A DNA stretch of 64,000 bases, taken from Nocardia speluncae NBRC 108251. Its GTDB lineage: Bacteria > Actinomycetota > Actinomycetes > Mycobacteriales > Mycobacteriaceae. Shown piece by piece: positions 43,632 through 52,444 of the stretch; the first letter of the stretch is position 1; every line of letters starts with the position of its first letter. The translations under genes and the position numbers were made by a program. The DNA is taken from contig NZ_BDBZ01000001.1 in the NCBI RefSeq assembly GCF_001613245.1, forward strand, positions 186,001-250,000, read 5' to 3'. The notes beneath the pieces were generated by a model. That model searched no databases. It worked only from the letters and a program-made list of their open reading frames with translations, and had not been told where the DNA came from.

Positions 43632-44900
43632 TCACAAGGTGAGTGCTTTGTCCGGCGGCGGCCCGTCCGGTGCAGTGCCGGTGATCCGTTCGGTGACGCC
43701 GATGACTGGTGGCGTGGCGTCGTCGATATCGCCGACCATTTCGCTGCCGTGCTGCTCGGTCACCAGCGCTCCTTGCAGGTTGCCGGTCGTCGATTCCGCG
43801 CCACCGCGGGCCATGGCGCCGCCCGCTCCACCGCCCGGCATGAATGCCGGCCCGGTCCCGCGTCCGGGTGACTGCGATCCCGCGGGCGAGCTCGCAGTTG
43901 TGGATGTGGAGGCAGTCGAGGCAGGGCTGGATCCGGTGTTTCCGGCAGCCGGGGCACCGGACCAGGGGGCCAACGGCCGGGCCGCGGGAGCGGGACTGCC
44001 GCCGCCGCGCATCATCGGGGCTCCGCCACCCGGTCCGCCTCCCTCGGGGATGTCATGCGGTTTTACGCCCGAAGCCGTCTGTGTCAGAGCTGTATCCGCC
44101 GGTGTTCGCGAATGCAGTGCCGTGTTGTTCTCGGCGAGCGCTCGGGCTCCGGTGGTGGCCGCGTTCACGACGGTCGGCAGGACCTGCATGACCTGCGACA
44201 GGATCTGCATGGCATCGGCATTCGGCGGGTCGGTGACCGGGATCTTGGTACCTGTCGCGGTCATCTCGGCGCTGTGCACGGTCAGTTCTGCGCGAGTCTG
44301 AGCCACCACGGCCAAGGCCTCGAGCATGGTCTCGACCGTGGTGGCCGTCAGGAACACCTGTCCGGCGCCTGTGGCGAGAAACGGCGCGGCCATGGTGACC
44401 GTGGTGAGGTATTTCGCGATGATGGCCGCCAAAGTCAGTCCACCCCGCGATACCGAGCCCGCGGCCGCCGCCACACCCAGCGAGGTCTGCGTGCTCTGTG
44501 TCGCGACCGCGGTACTGTCGGCACTCACCTGGGCTTGTTTGGCCGCGGCGGCCGCGGCGGCCTGTCCCTGCCACAGGCCGGACGCCATTTGCAGGGCCGA
44601 CGAACCGACCTGTACCGCGGTCTGGACGACCGAGGACACCTGGGAGAGCACCTGTATCGGATCGACGTCGGGTGCCGCAGGGAACTGCCCGGTTCCGAAA
44701 CTGCTTGCCAGATCGGTCAGCGGCCGTGCCAGCGCCGTCAGGTCGAGGACGGGCAGCGGGAATTCCGGCAGTGCCGGGATTTCCGGTAGTGGTGGCAGGC
44801 CCATGTCCCGGAGTACCTGGTCGATCGGCTTGTCCATGGTCTGACCGACCGGACCGGCTCGCAGTGCCTCGGTGATGGTGGGGTCGAGCGGTGGGCTCAT
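43632..44900 (-). CDS. EspB-like ESX substrate candidate
   Basis: A 422-residue protein. It has a Pro-rich N-terminus, a helical core of about residues 75-250 with a WXG-type turn (SGLWQGQAAA), and a Gly/Ala/Ser/Pro-rich tail of about 170 residues. The layout resembles EspB/EspA-type secreted proteins of ESX-1 loci, but the match is by pattern only. It overlaps the EspC-like gene by 1 bp (TGATG arrangement). Confidence 0.68.
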   Translation of the reverse strand: MSPPLDPTITEALRAGPVGQTMDKPIDQVLRDMGLPPLPEIPALPEFPLPVLDLTALARPLTDLASSFGTGQFPAAPDVDPIQVLSQVSSVVQTAVQVGSSALQMASGLWQGQAAAAAAAKQAQVSADSTAVATQSTQTSLGVAAAAGSVSRGGLTLAAIIAKYLTTVTMAAPFLATGAGQVFLTATTVETMLEALAVVAQTRAELTVHSAEMTATGTKIPVTDPPNADAMQILSQVMQVLPTVVNAATTGARALAENNTALHSRTPADTALTQTASGVKPHDIPEGGGPGGGAPMMRGGGSPAPAARPLAPWSGAPAAGNTGSSPASTASTSTTASSPAGSQSPGRGTGPAFMPGGGAGGAMARGGAESTTGNLQGALVTEQHGSEMVGDIDDATPPVIGVTERITGTAPDGPPPDKALTL

Positions 44901-45214
44901 CAGAGAACTCTGACCGCGCTGAAGTCGACGGCCGAGTGCTGTTCGGTGGCTTGATAAGTGTCGGCGCCCTGGTGGGCGGTGACGGCGGTGGCCGCGTGGA
45001 CCGCGGCGATCTCGTTCACCGACATCATGTTGTTCGCCTGCGCCACCGCGAAGGCGAGAAGGAAGTCCTGGCCGATGAGCCCGAAGACCGGGACCGCTGC
45101 CGCGATGACCGCCGCCTGGTTCGTGGCGCCGGCGGCGGCAACCTCGGCTGCCGTGATCGCGGCGGAATCGCCGTAGCCGCGGATTGCTGTGGGTGCGGCC
45201 TGTAAGTGGTGCAT
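44900..45214 (-). CDS. EspC-like ESX-associated protein
   Basis: A 104-residue Ala-rich helical protein resembling the EspC (excreted virulence factor) family. It has a VFGLIGQDFLLAFAVAQANN segment, given here as GLIGQDFLLAFAVAQA, and a tail with AATAVTAHQGADTYQATEQ. It is the first gene of the minus operon. An imperfect GGGGGT lies near the ATG. Related proteins are co-secreted with EspA/EspB types. Confidence 0.7.
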   Translation of the reverse strand: MHHLQAAPTAIRGYGDSAAITAAEVAAAGATNQAAVIAAAVPVFGLIGQDFLLAFAVAQANNMMSVNEIAAVHAATAVTAHQGADTYQATEQHSAVDFSAVRVL

Positions 45215-45340
45215 TTGTGTACCCCCGAAGCTCTCGTGTGCCGAAACTTGAAAGTACCGAATTCCGCGCGCTTTTCGGAGTTATTCATGCTCAAATGACG
45301 GTTAAGAATTGAGATACTCGACCGCCGATCGCTGCCGGTA

Positions 45341-45356
45341 CTTACATTCCCTTGAC
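45341..45356 (-). promoter_or_regulatory. Shared 16-bp ESX element, copy 1
   Basis: Read toward the minus operon it is GTCAAGGGAATGTAAG, 127 bp before the EspC-like start. It is identical to the copy at 45509-45524 in the opposite direction. Confidence 0.7.
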
Positions 45357-45508
45357 ATTCTCCGTGCTGGGAATTCTTTCTCATTCGAAATTGGGGCACG
45401 ATGCAGTCCGCTTCCCGAGCGTGGGATTTCGGTGCTGAAACTGTGCGACGCCCCGGAATGGTGGGGGTGCGGAGGCTACCGAGGGGGATCGGATCACAGG
45501 CAGAGTGA

Positions 45509-45524
45509 GTCAAGGGAATGTAAG
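45509..45524 (+). promoter_or_regulatory. Shared 16-bp ESX element, copy 2
   Basis: GTCAAGGGAATGTAAG, read toward the plus operon, lies 142 bp before the ATG at 45666. Distance and direction are similar to copy 1 and the minus operon. Confidence 0.7.
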
Positions 45525-45665
45525 CAAGCATCCGGCGGAGAAGGGGGCGGTTGACAGCCTTGCGGTCGACTGACTGAACTTGAACCAGCGATGAATTCGG
45601 CCGGGGGCGCCTCGGCCGGCCGCGTGCGGCGGTCCGATCGGAAAGACTCGGAGAGGTTCCAGGAT

Positions 45666-47336
45666 ATGGCAGGTCAGGGCGAGAACGAGGCGGACGACGC
45701 TCCGGATGTTGCATTCACCCTGGACCTGGGTGCCGATTCGGCAATCGGCGACCACATCGCTCCGCCTGATCCACCCGAGGCCCCTTCCGGACCGGTCTCT
45801 GCCACGGAACCGGATGAGGGCGTGCGCGATGGAGGGAGTGAAGCCGACCCGGGCCCCGGAGGCGGGAGCGTCGTGGGCGACGACGCGACCGCGGACTCGG
45901 TGCCGCCGGAATCCCGAGTGACAACCGGTGCCGATCCCATCGAGCGGATCATCGACGCGATCTTGCCCGTCGCTCCCGAGCGCTGGGACAGGTTATATGC
46001 CGAGTTCGCGCTGACTGTTTCCACAGACTTCGCGCAGGCGATCTTCTCCACAGACGCAGCCGAATCCGTGGCCGAGATACCGGCGCCGGTCATCGATCTG
46101 GTGCGGGAGTATCGGGCCACGGCACACGAACCCGAGCGCGGTCCCTGGTGGCGGTTGATGATCCACGTCACCGCCGACCGGGTTATCGAAGTCGACTACG
46201 ACTACGGCAACGATCCGTTCCCAGAGGGACAACTTTTCGCTCCGGAAGCCTATCGAGCCGATGTGGAAGCCTATCCCCGTGAACGGCTCCCGGTATGGCT
46301 CGCCGCCTACATCGGCCACGCCGGGCGGCAGTCCCGCAGCCCGCAACGAGCGGCAGCGGCCGCCCGCACCGATCGCGCGGCAGCGGTGTGGTCGGAACTC
46401 GCCGAGAACGAATTCCCGGCTTTTCCGGTGATGTGGGCGCGCTGGACGACCCTCGCGGCTGCCTTTGCCGTCAGTGGTTCGGAATGGGGACCGCGCATAC
46501 TGCCAGGGCAGGGCTGGTTCGAAAGTGCGCGCCGCAGTGGCGCGACACTGTGCACGCTGCCCAATGACCGGGCGGTGCTGTCGGGCGGCGTGTGGAACGC
46601 TCCCACACTCGATCGGAGCTACAACGGCGGCGGCCCGATGCCGAAGTTCTATACAGGAGCCCCCGAGTGGGTTGCCGACCCGGTGCTGAATCCCCGTGCT
46701 GCCTCCGGACTTCTGTCGTTCTGCTACTGGTGGGAGGGCGGCCGGTGGTATCGGGGCGAATCACCCGACGCCGAGGACTGTGCGCCCGCCGTCCCCGGCG
46801 TGTGGACCGGTGAAACGGTGGTCGATATCGTCACACGTGTCGTCTCCCGGACCGGACAGCCGGAGGCGCGGCCGGCGATCGCGACGTTGGTGGCCGCGGC
46901 GGAATCCGGAGCGGTCACCGAGGACGTGGTAACCGATGCGTTCGGCGGTGGCGCGGTCGATATGGACGGTGCGCTGTTCCAGTTCCGGCTGGCCGGGCTG
47001 ATGTCCGAGGTTCCGACGGCAATGCCGGAACAGCTGGCGCTCACCAGGATCCGGCAGTATGTGAGCGGACGCGGACTCGACACCACAGGGTATCCACTGG
47101 ACGAGCTGGTGGCCGACCGGCTGGACTGCGGGTGGATGGTGTACGTCCCGGTGCCCCGTGGTGAACTCGCGATCGGCCGGGCGATCTTCTATATCGCGGA
47201 CGACGGCGTGCTGGAACCGTCGTCGTCGTCGGTTCCGCCGGCGAGGTTCATCGCTGAATTCGCGAAGCGGTTCGAGCTGCGATCGACCCGTGGAGGCGGG
47301 AAGAATGACAGCCCCCAACCCGTGAGGAGTTCGTGA
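45666..47336 (+). CDS. Candidate immunity-type protein of the ESX toxin locus
   Basis: A 556-residue soluble protein of no named family that I recognise. Residues 1-85 are acidic and disordered. A middle domain has PWWRLMIHVT, VDYDYGNDPFPEGQLF and LPVWLAAYIGHAGRQSRS. Then come TGAPEWVADPVLNPRA and SFCYWWEGGRWYRG. The C-terminal 100 residues (DCGWMVYVPVPRGELAIGRA) look like YrhB/Imm35-type immunity folds. ATG 45666 has GAGAGG upstream. The first gene of the plus operon, it also has a broken copy near the giant toxin, a pattern common for immunity genes. The immunity role is inferred. Confidence 0.68.
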   Translation: MAGQGENEADDAPDVAFTLDLGADSAIGDHIAPPDPPEAPSGPVSATEPDEGVRDGGSEADPGPGGGSVVGDDATADSVPPESRVTTGADPIERIIDAILPVAPERWDRLYAEFALTVSTDFAQAIFSTDAAESVAEIPAPVIDLVREYRATAHEPERGPWWRLMIHVTADRVIEVDYDYGNDPFPEGQLFAPEAYRADVEAYPRERLPVWLAAYIGHAGRQSRSPQRAAAAARTDRAAAVWSELAENEFPAFPVMWARWTTLAAAFAVSGSEWGPRILPGQGWFESARRSGATLCTLPNDRAVLSGGVWNAPTLDRSYNGGGPMPKFYTGAPEWVADPVLNPRAASGLLSFCYWWEGGRWYRGESPDAEDCAPAVPGVWTGETVVDIVTRVVSRTGQPEARPAIATLVAAAESGAVTEDVVTDAFGGGAVDMDGALFQFRLAGLMSEVPTAMPEQLALTRIRQYVSGRGLDTTGYPLDELVADRLDCGWMVYVPVPRGELAIGRAIFYIADDGVLEPSSSSVPPARFIAEFAKRFELRSTRGGGKNDSPQPVRSS

Positions 47337-47337
47337 T

Positions 47338-49356
47338 ATGGCCACGGAAGGTGAGGAAGGTACCGAGGGCGAGGAGGCAACCGAAGGCTCGGACAGTGCC
47401 GAGGGTACGGAGGAAGTTGCTGCTGAACCCGAAGCGCCGCTGTGGTCCACGCTTACTGATCTGGCAACGGACGGGAAGCTGGTAGTCGAGGACGGTATAG
47501 CGTTCGAGTGTGCGGCACGCTGCGCGTACCTCATGGGTGTACTGGATGCCATCAAACTGGATGGCAAGCTTCTCGGAGCCTTTCCGGCTGCCTATTATGC
47601 CGAGCCGCCGATTGTTTCTCTCGATGAATACGACAAGAAGCTCGCCGGAATGGGCACGAAGTTGTATGAACTGATCGGCTATCCAGGTAAAGAGGGTACT
47701 CACCTCGATGGCCTGGATAATATGCTCGCCGCCTTCAAGGCAGCTGGAAAATCCTATCAGGAGACAGACAGTTCCTCTGCGGCTGAGTTCGATCTCGACA
47801 GTGTGGATCAGGATTCGGCTACGGGAGCGTTCGTCGAGCGATCACCGCATTCGGGCTCTCTTCTCGACGAGGAATTTCTGCGAGGTCGGCTGGAAGCCAT
47901 GGAGCTGATCGATCCTTATCCTCTGATGCCGGATTGGCCCAGTGATCTGTCCTTCGAGCAGCTGTACGAACTGGGGAACTATATCAGGTCGCAAGGTATG
48001 GTCACGAGCTATCAGGAGAAGGGAACGCAGTGGTACCAAATGGGGGACACCATCCTCGGGGCCTCCACAGATTTCATGAACAAGCTCGTCGGATCTACGG
48101 CCGATGCTTGGACAGGCGAGGGCAGAGAAGGGGCGATAGCGGCATCGAGCCACTTCAATAATCAGCATCTAGCGCTGGTGGAGGCCATGTTCCGCGTCGG
48201 TGATTCTTACCGGCTCGCCGCTTACTGGCTCGAAACGACGGAGGAGGCCATGCCTCCGGAGAAGCACAATTGGGCGGGAACCTATGAGAGGTTCGACGAG
48301 TCACGCCCCAATCAATTTGCGCTGGACGACGAGTATACGTGGCGTCAGGATATGGGCCATGTGTTGATTGTCGACGATCCGACCGGGGTGTACCGGCAAT
48401 CGTACCGCAACACATACGTCGAAGGTTTCAACGAGTCCAATGCCATGTTCCCGATGTTTCCGGCGTTCTCTGCGGGAATCGATCCCGTGGAGGTAACAGA
48501 CGAAACGACCGAAATGACCGAAGACGATCAAAACTATGACAGCAACACGTACCCGGCTCCAACTGATGGCGGAGGTTTGTATCCCGACCTCGGTGGCGAG
48601 AATGTCGCTTCGTTGAGAGCCGGGGTCGTCGAGGAGGATCTCCTGGGCACCCCCACCTATCCGGCCGCCGGTTCCGACCCCGTGTCGGCGGCGCTCGAGC
48701 AGGGTTCGCAAGCATTACAGCAGGGATTGGGCATGGCGGAACAGGCCATGAACGCGGGACTCGGCGCGGTCGAGGAGAGTTTGGCGAATTCGGGCCTCCC
48801 CGGCGGGCTGCCTACCGACGGGCCGCCCCTGGGGGCCGATTCTGCTCTGGTTCCGGGCCTACCCGTGCTCCAAGGAGGCGGCCCCGGTGGAAATGTTGCG
48901 GGTGGCTTGGGCCCCGGTGGAAACGTTGCCGGTGGCTTGGGCTCCGGTGTCACGAAGCCGTCGATGGACCCTGCGAAACTCTTCCCACGTGCGGGACTTA
49001 CGGGCGGTAGTTCGCCCGCGGTCGGGTCGGCTGGTCCGCAGGCCGCTGGTAGTCCGATGGGTAGTCCTATGGGCGGCAGCCCGGGTGCCGGCGCCCCAGG
49101 TGGTCGGGGTGGTCAGAACGACGATAAACATGAGCGGGCGAAGTACCTCGACAGGGTCGACAATCTCGACGAGGCATTGGGTGATCCGGTGGAGATGACG
49201 CGGTCGGTGGTCGGTGAGACGGCGCCGCGCGGCGCCGCTGCGGAGTTCGTCCAGCAGCCTGCGCCGCCGGTACGTCCGGCGCCACCCTCGCGCGAGCCGG
49301 TCCGTTCGGTAGTGCCGGAACAGCCGGTGATCGTTCCACAGGCGGAGCGGGGCTGA
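47338..49356 (+). CDS. Large WXG-containing ESX substrate candidate
   Basis: A 672-residue protein. An acidic N-terminus (about 35 residues of Glu/Gly) is followed by a helical domain with LWSTLTDLATDGKLVV and, at about residue 262, a WXG-type turn DAWTGEGREGAIAASSHF. Residues 400-600 are Gly/Pro/Ser-rich with near-repeats. The last 80 residues include a predicted helix (DDKHERAKYLDRVDNLDEALGD) and a Pro-rich end. The layout fits EspE/EspK-like proteins. The gene begins 1 bp after the previous stop and overlaps the downstream espG start. Codon use is more AT-rich than in the neighbours. Confidence 0.7.
   Translation: MATEGEEGTEGEEATEGSDSAEGTEEVAAEPEAPLWSTLTDLATDGKLVVEDGIAFECAARCAYLMGVLDAIKLDGKLLGAFPAAYYAEPPIVSLDEYDKKLAGMGTKLYELIGYPGKEGTHLDGLDNMLAAFKAAGKSYQETDSSSAAEFDLDSVDQDSATGAFVERSPHSGSLLDEEFLRGRLEAMELIDPYPLMPDWPSDLSFEQLYELGNYIRSQGMVTSYQEKGTQWYQMGDTILGASTDFMNKLVGSTADAWTGEGREGAIAASSHFNNQHLALVEAMFRVGDSYRLAAYWLETTEEAMPPEKHNWAGTYERFDESRPNQFALDDEYTWRQDMGHVLIVDDPTGVYRQSYRNTYVEGFNESNAMFPMFPAFSAGIDPVEVTDETTEMTEDDQNYDSNTYPAPTDGGGLYPDLGGENVASLRAGVVEEDLLGTPTYPAAGSDPVSAALEQGSQALQQGLGMAEQAMNAGLGAVEESLANSGLPGGLPTDGPPLGADSALVPGLPVLQGGGPGGNVAGGLGPGGNVAGGLGSGVTKPSMDPAKLFPRAGLTGGSSPAVGSAGPQAAGSPMGSPMGGSPGAGAPGGRGGQNDDKHERAKYLDRVDNLDEALGDPVEMTRSVVGETAPRGAAAEFVQQPAPPVRPAPPSREPVRSVVPEQPVIVPQAERG
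48880..48939 (+). repeat. Two 30-bp tandem repeats
   Basis: Two adjacent 30-bp units (48880-48909, 48910-48939) differ at two positions and encode GPGGNVAGGL twice in the Gly-rich tail of the substrate candidate. Confidence 0.8.
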
Positions 49357-50135
49357 TGTACCGCCAGTGGACGTTGAGCGATCTGGAGTTCGTTGTCCTC
49401 TGGGAGGAACAGCGCGAGGTACTGCTACCGACGCCGTTCACCTACCGTTCGAATATGGGGTCGTACGCAGAAGGGGAACGACAGCAACAGCGGACGCGTG
49501 CGCACCTTCGTGCCGTGGACAACTACGGGTTGGGAGATGCCCTGGAAATCATTGCCAGACCTGATTTGCAGATCATCCTGCATGCCTGGGACCCTCGATA
49601 CCCAGAGGACCCGCACGCTCATATTCGACTGCACATCGCCCGTCGGTCCGACCGCACCTTCCTGCTCGAGCAGTTACCGGGAGCGACTCTTCAGCACAGC
49701 GGTGGATTCATCATCACCGAATGCGGGTATCTCGCGGTGGCCGGGTCGATAGTGGACCGGCTACCCCGACAGTCGGCGGGCCGGCTCACCGACGTCGTAC
49801 TTCCCGGCGGCCGCGAAAGCGAGGGGCACGGGCAGTCGCTGGTACGAGAGCCGCACGAAGACCCGTCGCGAGCAGCCGCCGCGGAATTCAGCACGGCCCC
49901 CCGGAATTTGGTGGGCGCGATCGAGGTCCGGCAGGGGGTCGCGCCGCTCGGCCCCAAATACCGTGCAAGCCAAGGCTTCTGGGTGTTCGATTTGGCGGGG
50001 GACGGGCGCTATGTGGTCTGGCCGGAAAGGACTCGGGTCGCTACCGGCGTCGATTCTGTACAGCTGGTGGAGGCAATCAACTCGGCGGTTGCTCGAATTA
50101 TCGTCGCGATCAAGGACCAGCGAGCCAGAGCGTGA
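49356..50135 (+). CDS. espG: Second EspG-family chaperone
   Basis: A 259-residue EspG-type protein. Family features are the opening RQWTLSDLEFVVLWEEQ, PTPFTYRSN, the strand pair HAHIRLHIARRSDRTFLLEQL and the C-terminal segment VEAINSAVARIIVAI. The ATG overlaps the preceding stop (TGATG), so the two genes are translationally coupled. EspG proteins bind their own PPE-like substrate, so this one likely serves the 47338 product. It differs clearly from the EspG at 41458, pointing to a separate client. Confidence 0.82.
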   Translation: MYRQWTLSDLEFVVLWEEQREVLLPTPFTYRSNMGSYAEGERQQQRTRAHLRAVDNYGLGDALEIIARPDLQIILHAWDPRYPEDPHAHIRLHIARRSDRTFLLEQLPGATLQHSGGFIITECGYLAVAGSIVDRLPRQSAGRLTDVVLPGGRESEGHGQSLVREPHEDPSRAAAAEFSTAPRNLVGAIEVRQGVAPLGPKYRASQGFWVFDLAGDGRYVVWPERTRVATGVDSVQLVEAINSAVARIIVAIKDQRARA

Positions 50136-50291
50136 ACCTGCGACGGCGTTCACCAGGTAGGAACAGTGACGTGGTGACCCGAACAAGGAGGGTGCAGCTA
50201 CATCCTCGGGAATGAGACGCGTTGAGCAATCAGAGGTGTGGGGGTGATCATGAGCACCTCGGGCGGGGCATACATCCAGCGGACAGGTTGA

Positions 50292-51282
50292 CGTGGCAGT
50301 GCCGGATGTGCGCTTCAAGCTGTCTATCGAGGAGAACAAGGCCCTGGAGCCACTGTCGAGGCCGTCCTTGCCCACGCGAACAGGCTGGAAGGAACAAGTA
50401 CCGAAGGGAGTCCGATACCCGCGCCCGCGGACGCGCCGGGCCTGGCGCTGATCACTTCCGCATTACAGGATCTGGGTCCTGCTGGTCGGCGGCGGTTCTC
50501 GGCGGAGTTCAGCGTCGCCGCCGGCGCCGGGCGTGCCCGGTTCAGATACTGGATCGGCGACCTCGAAGTCGCTGTCGCCGTGCCGGAATCAGTGCTGCGG
50601 TTGGTCCGTGCGCATCGAGGGATCGAGGCGGCAACGCGTCCCGAGCCGTGGTGGCGGATAATGCTGCACGGTACGCCCGACTCGATCGACTTCGGATATG
50701 ACCACGGTGAGCGGCCGTTCCCGGCCGGGCGACTGCCGGCGGCGGAGGCGTATCGGGCCGATCTCGCGATATATCCGAGACAGCGGCTACCGGTGTGGCT
50801 CGCAGCCTATCTCGGACATGACAGGCGCCAGATACGAAGTCTACGGCGGGCGGCACCGGTCTGTGGCGCCGGCCTTGGATCTCGCCTACAACGGGAATCA
50901 TCCGCTACCGGATCTGTATGCGGGAGCGCCGGAATGGGTGGCGGACCCGGTGGTCAACCCACGCGCTGGCGTGGGTCTGCTCTCCTTCTGTTATTGGTGG
51001 GAGCGCGGTCGCTGGTATCGGGGTCGGTCGCCACCTGTTTCCGAGTGCGCCGCCGCGCTACCGAGTGTGTGGAGTTCGGCGGCGGTCGCCGAACGAGTGA
51101 TCCAGGTGCTGGCGGCAAAACCGGGCAACCGGCAGCGACAGCCGGTCGTCGACCTGATCGCAGCGGCACACCAGGCGCGAGTGACGAGTCATCGCGTGGC
51201 ACTGGCGTTCGGTGGCATCTCCGACGATATCGCCGCTGCCGTTTACCAATTCCGGCTGGCCGGCTTGCTCGACGGTCTGTGA
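50292..51282 (+). pseudogene. Degraded copy of the 45666 gene
   Basis: Two reading frames together resemble the 45666 product. Frame A (to about 50860) reads PEPWWRIMLHGTPDSIDFGY, PVWLAAYLGHDRRQIRSLRR. Frame B (from about 50830 to 51282) reads LPDLYAGAPEWVADPVVNP, LLSFCYWWERGRWYRGRSP and FRLAGLLDGL. Compared with the intact copy, about 85 codons between the parts are missing and the C-terminal Imm35-like domain is absent. A deletion with frame change is the simplest reading. The first 150 bp are weakly coding. Confidence 0.78.
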
Positions 51283-51338
51283 GACGGGCGGCAGTGTGCT
51301 TCAGCCGAGATCGGCGACGGTTTTCGGATTGTATCGTT

Positions 51339-51351
51339 TTACATTCCCTTG
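51339..51351. promoter_or_regulatory. Shared ESX element, copy 3
   Basis: TTACATTCCCTTG matches 13 of the 16 bp of the two elements in the divergent region, in reverse direction. It lies 133 bp before the ATG of the toxin unit at 51484. Confidence 0.6.
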
Positions 51352-51483
51352 GGTGGAGTCCGGCGGGGTCTGTTGGAATCATGGAAATGAGCCCCGGCTG
51401 GCCGGCGGTTTCGGGTCCGGCACGACGTCGGAAGCCGTCGGGTCGCGGAGTGGGACAGTGCAAGAAGAAGAGGTTTCACCAGT

Positions 51484-51807
51484 ATGACTGAGAAGTTCGA
51501 GATCGACCCCGACGAAGTGGAACGGGGTCGCCATCTTCTGGGCGACGGTCATGACGTCGGCCTCACTGTCGTTGCCCGGATCCTGCAGGCTGTCTCGCCC
51601 GGTTCGGCCGCCTGGGGTGCTGACGAATTCGGTGCGGAATTCGCCCATGGTCCGGATGGTTCGGGTGGGTTCGAAGACTTCTCCGACAGTGTGGTCGCAG
51701 GCCAGGATGCCCTCAACCACGGAATGGACACCGGTGGCACGTCGCTCGACGAAGTCGTCGCGGTGGTTCGTCAAGTAGAAGAAAACTCGACGCGACGGTT
51801 CGGCTGA
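51484..51807 (+). CDS. Small WXG-like ESX protein
   Basis: A 107-residue helical protein with a WXG-type turn as Trp44-Gly in SAAWGADEFGAEF. It resembles the small proteins encoded before YbaB-like and toxin genes in actinobacterial type VII toxin loci. It may be a partner or targeting factor for the giant toxin two genes downstream. AAGAAGAGG precedes the ATG. Confidence 0.73.
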   Translation: MTEKFEIDPDEVERGRHLLGDGHDVGLTVVARILQAVSPGSAAWGADEFGAEFAHGPDGSGGFEDFSDSVVAGQDALNHGMDTGGTSLDEVVAVVRQVEENSTRRFG

Positions 51808-51868
51808 TGATCGGTGCCGGTGGGTGTGGGTGTTCCCTTCGCTGGTGGATTTTCGGAGAGGTGAGGTG

Positions 51869-52438
51869 ATGGTCGGCGGACGTGAATTGGGTGACGTGGC
51901 CGGAATCCTGGAAGGTTTGCGCAAAGAAATGGGGACGCTTGCCGATCTCGAGCAGCGGCGGGCCCAGTTCACTGCCACAGCGACGATGCACGATAAGCGT
52001 GTCACTGTGACAGTGAACGCCGAGGGGCACCTCATCGACCTCCGCTTCTCCTCGAAGATCGACTCTCTCGACTATGGGGAGATTGCCACGGCGGTGGTTG
52101 CCGCGACAAAGGCCGCGGCAGCGGATGTCGCGCGTCAGGCCGAAGAACTGATCGCCCCACTTCGGCAGCATCAGGCACAGATGCCGAACTTGCACGAGCT
52201 TGTCGGCGGAATGCCCGATTTGCAAGCTGAAATACCCGCGCCGCCGCCGGTATTGAGCCAGGTACCTGATCCGGATGTGCTGGACGAACCGTCCGGCATG
52301 ATCGGCGATGCGCGTTCTGTAGTTGCGGCGGACCAGGATGAAGCGCCGCTGGAACTGCAGTTCTCCGATGTGGAAGAGCTCGGCGCTGTGGAGGGACCGA
52401 CAAGCGATTCGCAGGTCGCCGACTCGGGCTGGGGATAG
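51869..52438 (+). CDS. YbaB/EbfC-family protein
   Basis: A 189-residue protein. Residues 1-100 fit the YbaB/EbfC fold: MHDKRVTVTVNAEGHLIDLR and DYGEIATAVVAATKAAAADV. The tail is acidic and Pro-rich. Classical YbaB proteins bind DNA, but YbaB-like proteins in type VII toxin loci probably bind the toxin or aid its export. ATG 51869 has GAGAGGTGAGG upstream. The giant toxin frame starts 6 bp after its stop, so they form one operon. Confidence 0.78.
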   Translation: MVGGRELGDVAGILEGLRKEMGTLADLEQRRAQFTATATMHDKRVTVTVNAEGHLIDLRFSSKIDSLDYGEIATAVVAATKAAAADVARQAEELIAPLRQHQAQMPNLHELVGGMPDLQAEIPAPPPVLSQVPDPDVLDEPSGMIGDARSVVAADQDEAPLELQFSDVEELGAVEGPTSDSQVADSGWG

Positions 52439-52444
52439 TATTCA

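Larger units (their letters stand above)
45215..45665. other. Divergent control region of the ESX operons
   Basis: This 451-bp region separates the two ESX operons. It contains the 16-bp element twice in opposite directions (45341-45356 and 45509-45524) and a TTGACA at 45552-45557. The region is more AT-rich than its flanks. An ATG at 45591 is in frame with the plus gene but has no ribosome site. Confidence 0.6.

Noticed and set aside
50132..50153. GTGAAC-10-GTTCAC inverted repeat after the second espG
   Set aside because: Only 6-bp arms and no T-run; too weak to call a terminator or operator.
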